DNA from: Gnetum montanum | Lineage: Eukaryota; Streptophyta; Gnetopsida; Gnetales; Gnetaceae | NCBI GenBank assembly: GCA_015680685.1 | Contig: MNCI01011140.1 | Coordinates: forward strand, 253,937 to 280,967 | Length of the DNA: 27,031 nucleotides | Direction: 5' to 3' | Shown here: positions 26,834 through 27,031 of the stretch, piece after piece | How positions within the stretch are numbered: position 1 is the stretch's first letter | How the letters are laid out: every line of letters starts with the position of its first letter | Notes under the pieces: model-generated | Database searches by the model: none | Seen by the model: only the letters and a program-made list of their open reading frames with translations | What the model was told of the DNA's origin: nothing | Made by a program: the position numbers and the translations under genes

Positions 26834-27031
26834 AAGACACGTGTCAGATGCAGCATTTTTATCTCTTTTGTGGTTATAACCACCAAGGCCACTTGTCAAC
26901 TATAGCCTTTTTGTCTCCAAAATGGCCACTTGTCAACTAAATGGGCTACTTCTCAACCACCAAGGACACTTGTCACCTGCAACTTGTTTATCTCCATGGT
27001 GACCACTTGTCAACTGAACGAAGACACTTGG
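26834..27031. repeat. Higher-order tandem repeat (77-bp unit, CACTTGTC core), runs off the window
   Basis: CACCAAGG followed by CCACTTGTCAAC at 26881 recurs at 26958 (CACCAAGG, ACACTTGTCACC), a 77-bp period. Within each unit a second CCACTTGTCAACT lies about 36-37 bp further (26925 and about 27002). A partial earlier unit starts at 26834 with the perfect palindrome GACACGTGTC (26836-26845). The array reaches the last base, so its full length is unknown. Confidence 0.8.

Overview
This window looks like intergenic DNA from a large, AT-rich seed-plant nuclear genome. It is packed with old LTR retrotransposons at different stages of decay, together with fragments of ordinary plant genes. The plant origin rests on three things: Ty3/gypsy coding domains with plant-type primer-binding sites (tRNA-Asp and initiator tRNA-Met), a plant 5S rRNA-derived piece, and a subtilase-like fragment. 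The depth of decay and the slow nested accumulation would suit a gymnosperm, but the sequence does not prove this. I see no intact protein-coding gene, no tRNA gene and no CRISPR array. Almost every coding stretch carries in-frame stops, many of them readable as C-to-T or G-to-A changes (CAA/CAG to TAA/TAG, TGG to TGA/TAG).

Left part (1-5200). A subtilase-like fragment (minus strand, 32-156) and an unrecognised coding-like fragment (minus, 1045-1247) are followed by small repeats. Next comes a putative LTR (1885-2392) directly followed by an initiator-Met PBS (2397-2408). Behind it, on the minus strand, lies a decayed multi-exon gene of unknown product (2629 to about 4500). One exon end of that gene forms a hairpin containing an (AG)n microsatellite.

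Middle (5200-10445). A GC-richer patch of 20-bp and 22-bp tandem repeats leads to a 5S-derived fragment (about 5857-5972). A truncated Ty3/gypsy gag-protease-RT body follows (6300-8714). Then comes 1.7 kb of AT-rich sequence with a weak repeat and a decayed copia-type zinc-knuckle fragment.

Right part (10446-25545). This is the best-resolved structure: two related Athila/Tat-like Ty3/gypsy elements, one nested in the other. Element A has its 5' LTR at 10446-11338, a tRNA-Asp PBS, gag interrupted at 13313, then the rest of gag, protease, RT, RNase H and integrase (19804-23960), a noncoding 3' region and a short tip of its 3' LTR (25490-25545). Element B (13314-19803) sits inside gag of A. It has two LTRs, a matching PBS, gag, no pol, a 3' region shared with A, an extra coding-like segment and a polypurine-like tract. 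It is flanked by ACTAG/ACTGG, a near-perfect 5-bp target duplication. B therefore looks like a non-autonomous relative that would have depended on pol from an A-like partner. The U3 of all LTR copies carries short repeats of 14-bp period just upstream of a TATAAATA box.

Right end (25546-27031). AT-rich sequence is followed by a decayed, unrecognised coding segment (25976-26613) and a higher-order tandem repeat rich in CACTTGTC that runs off the window.
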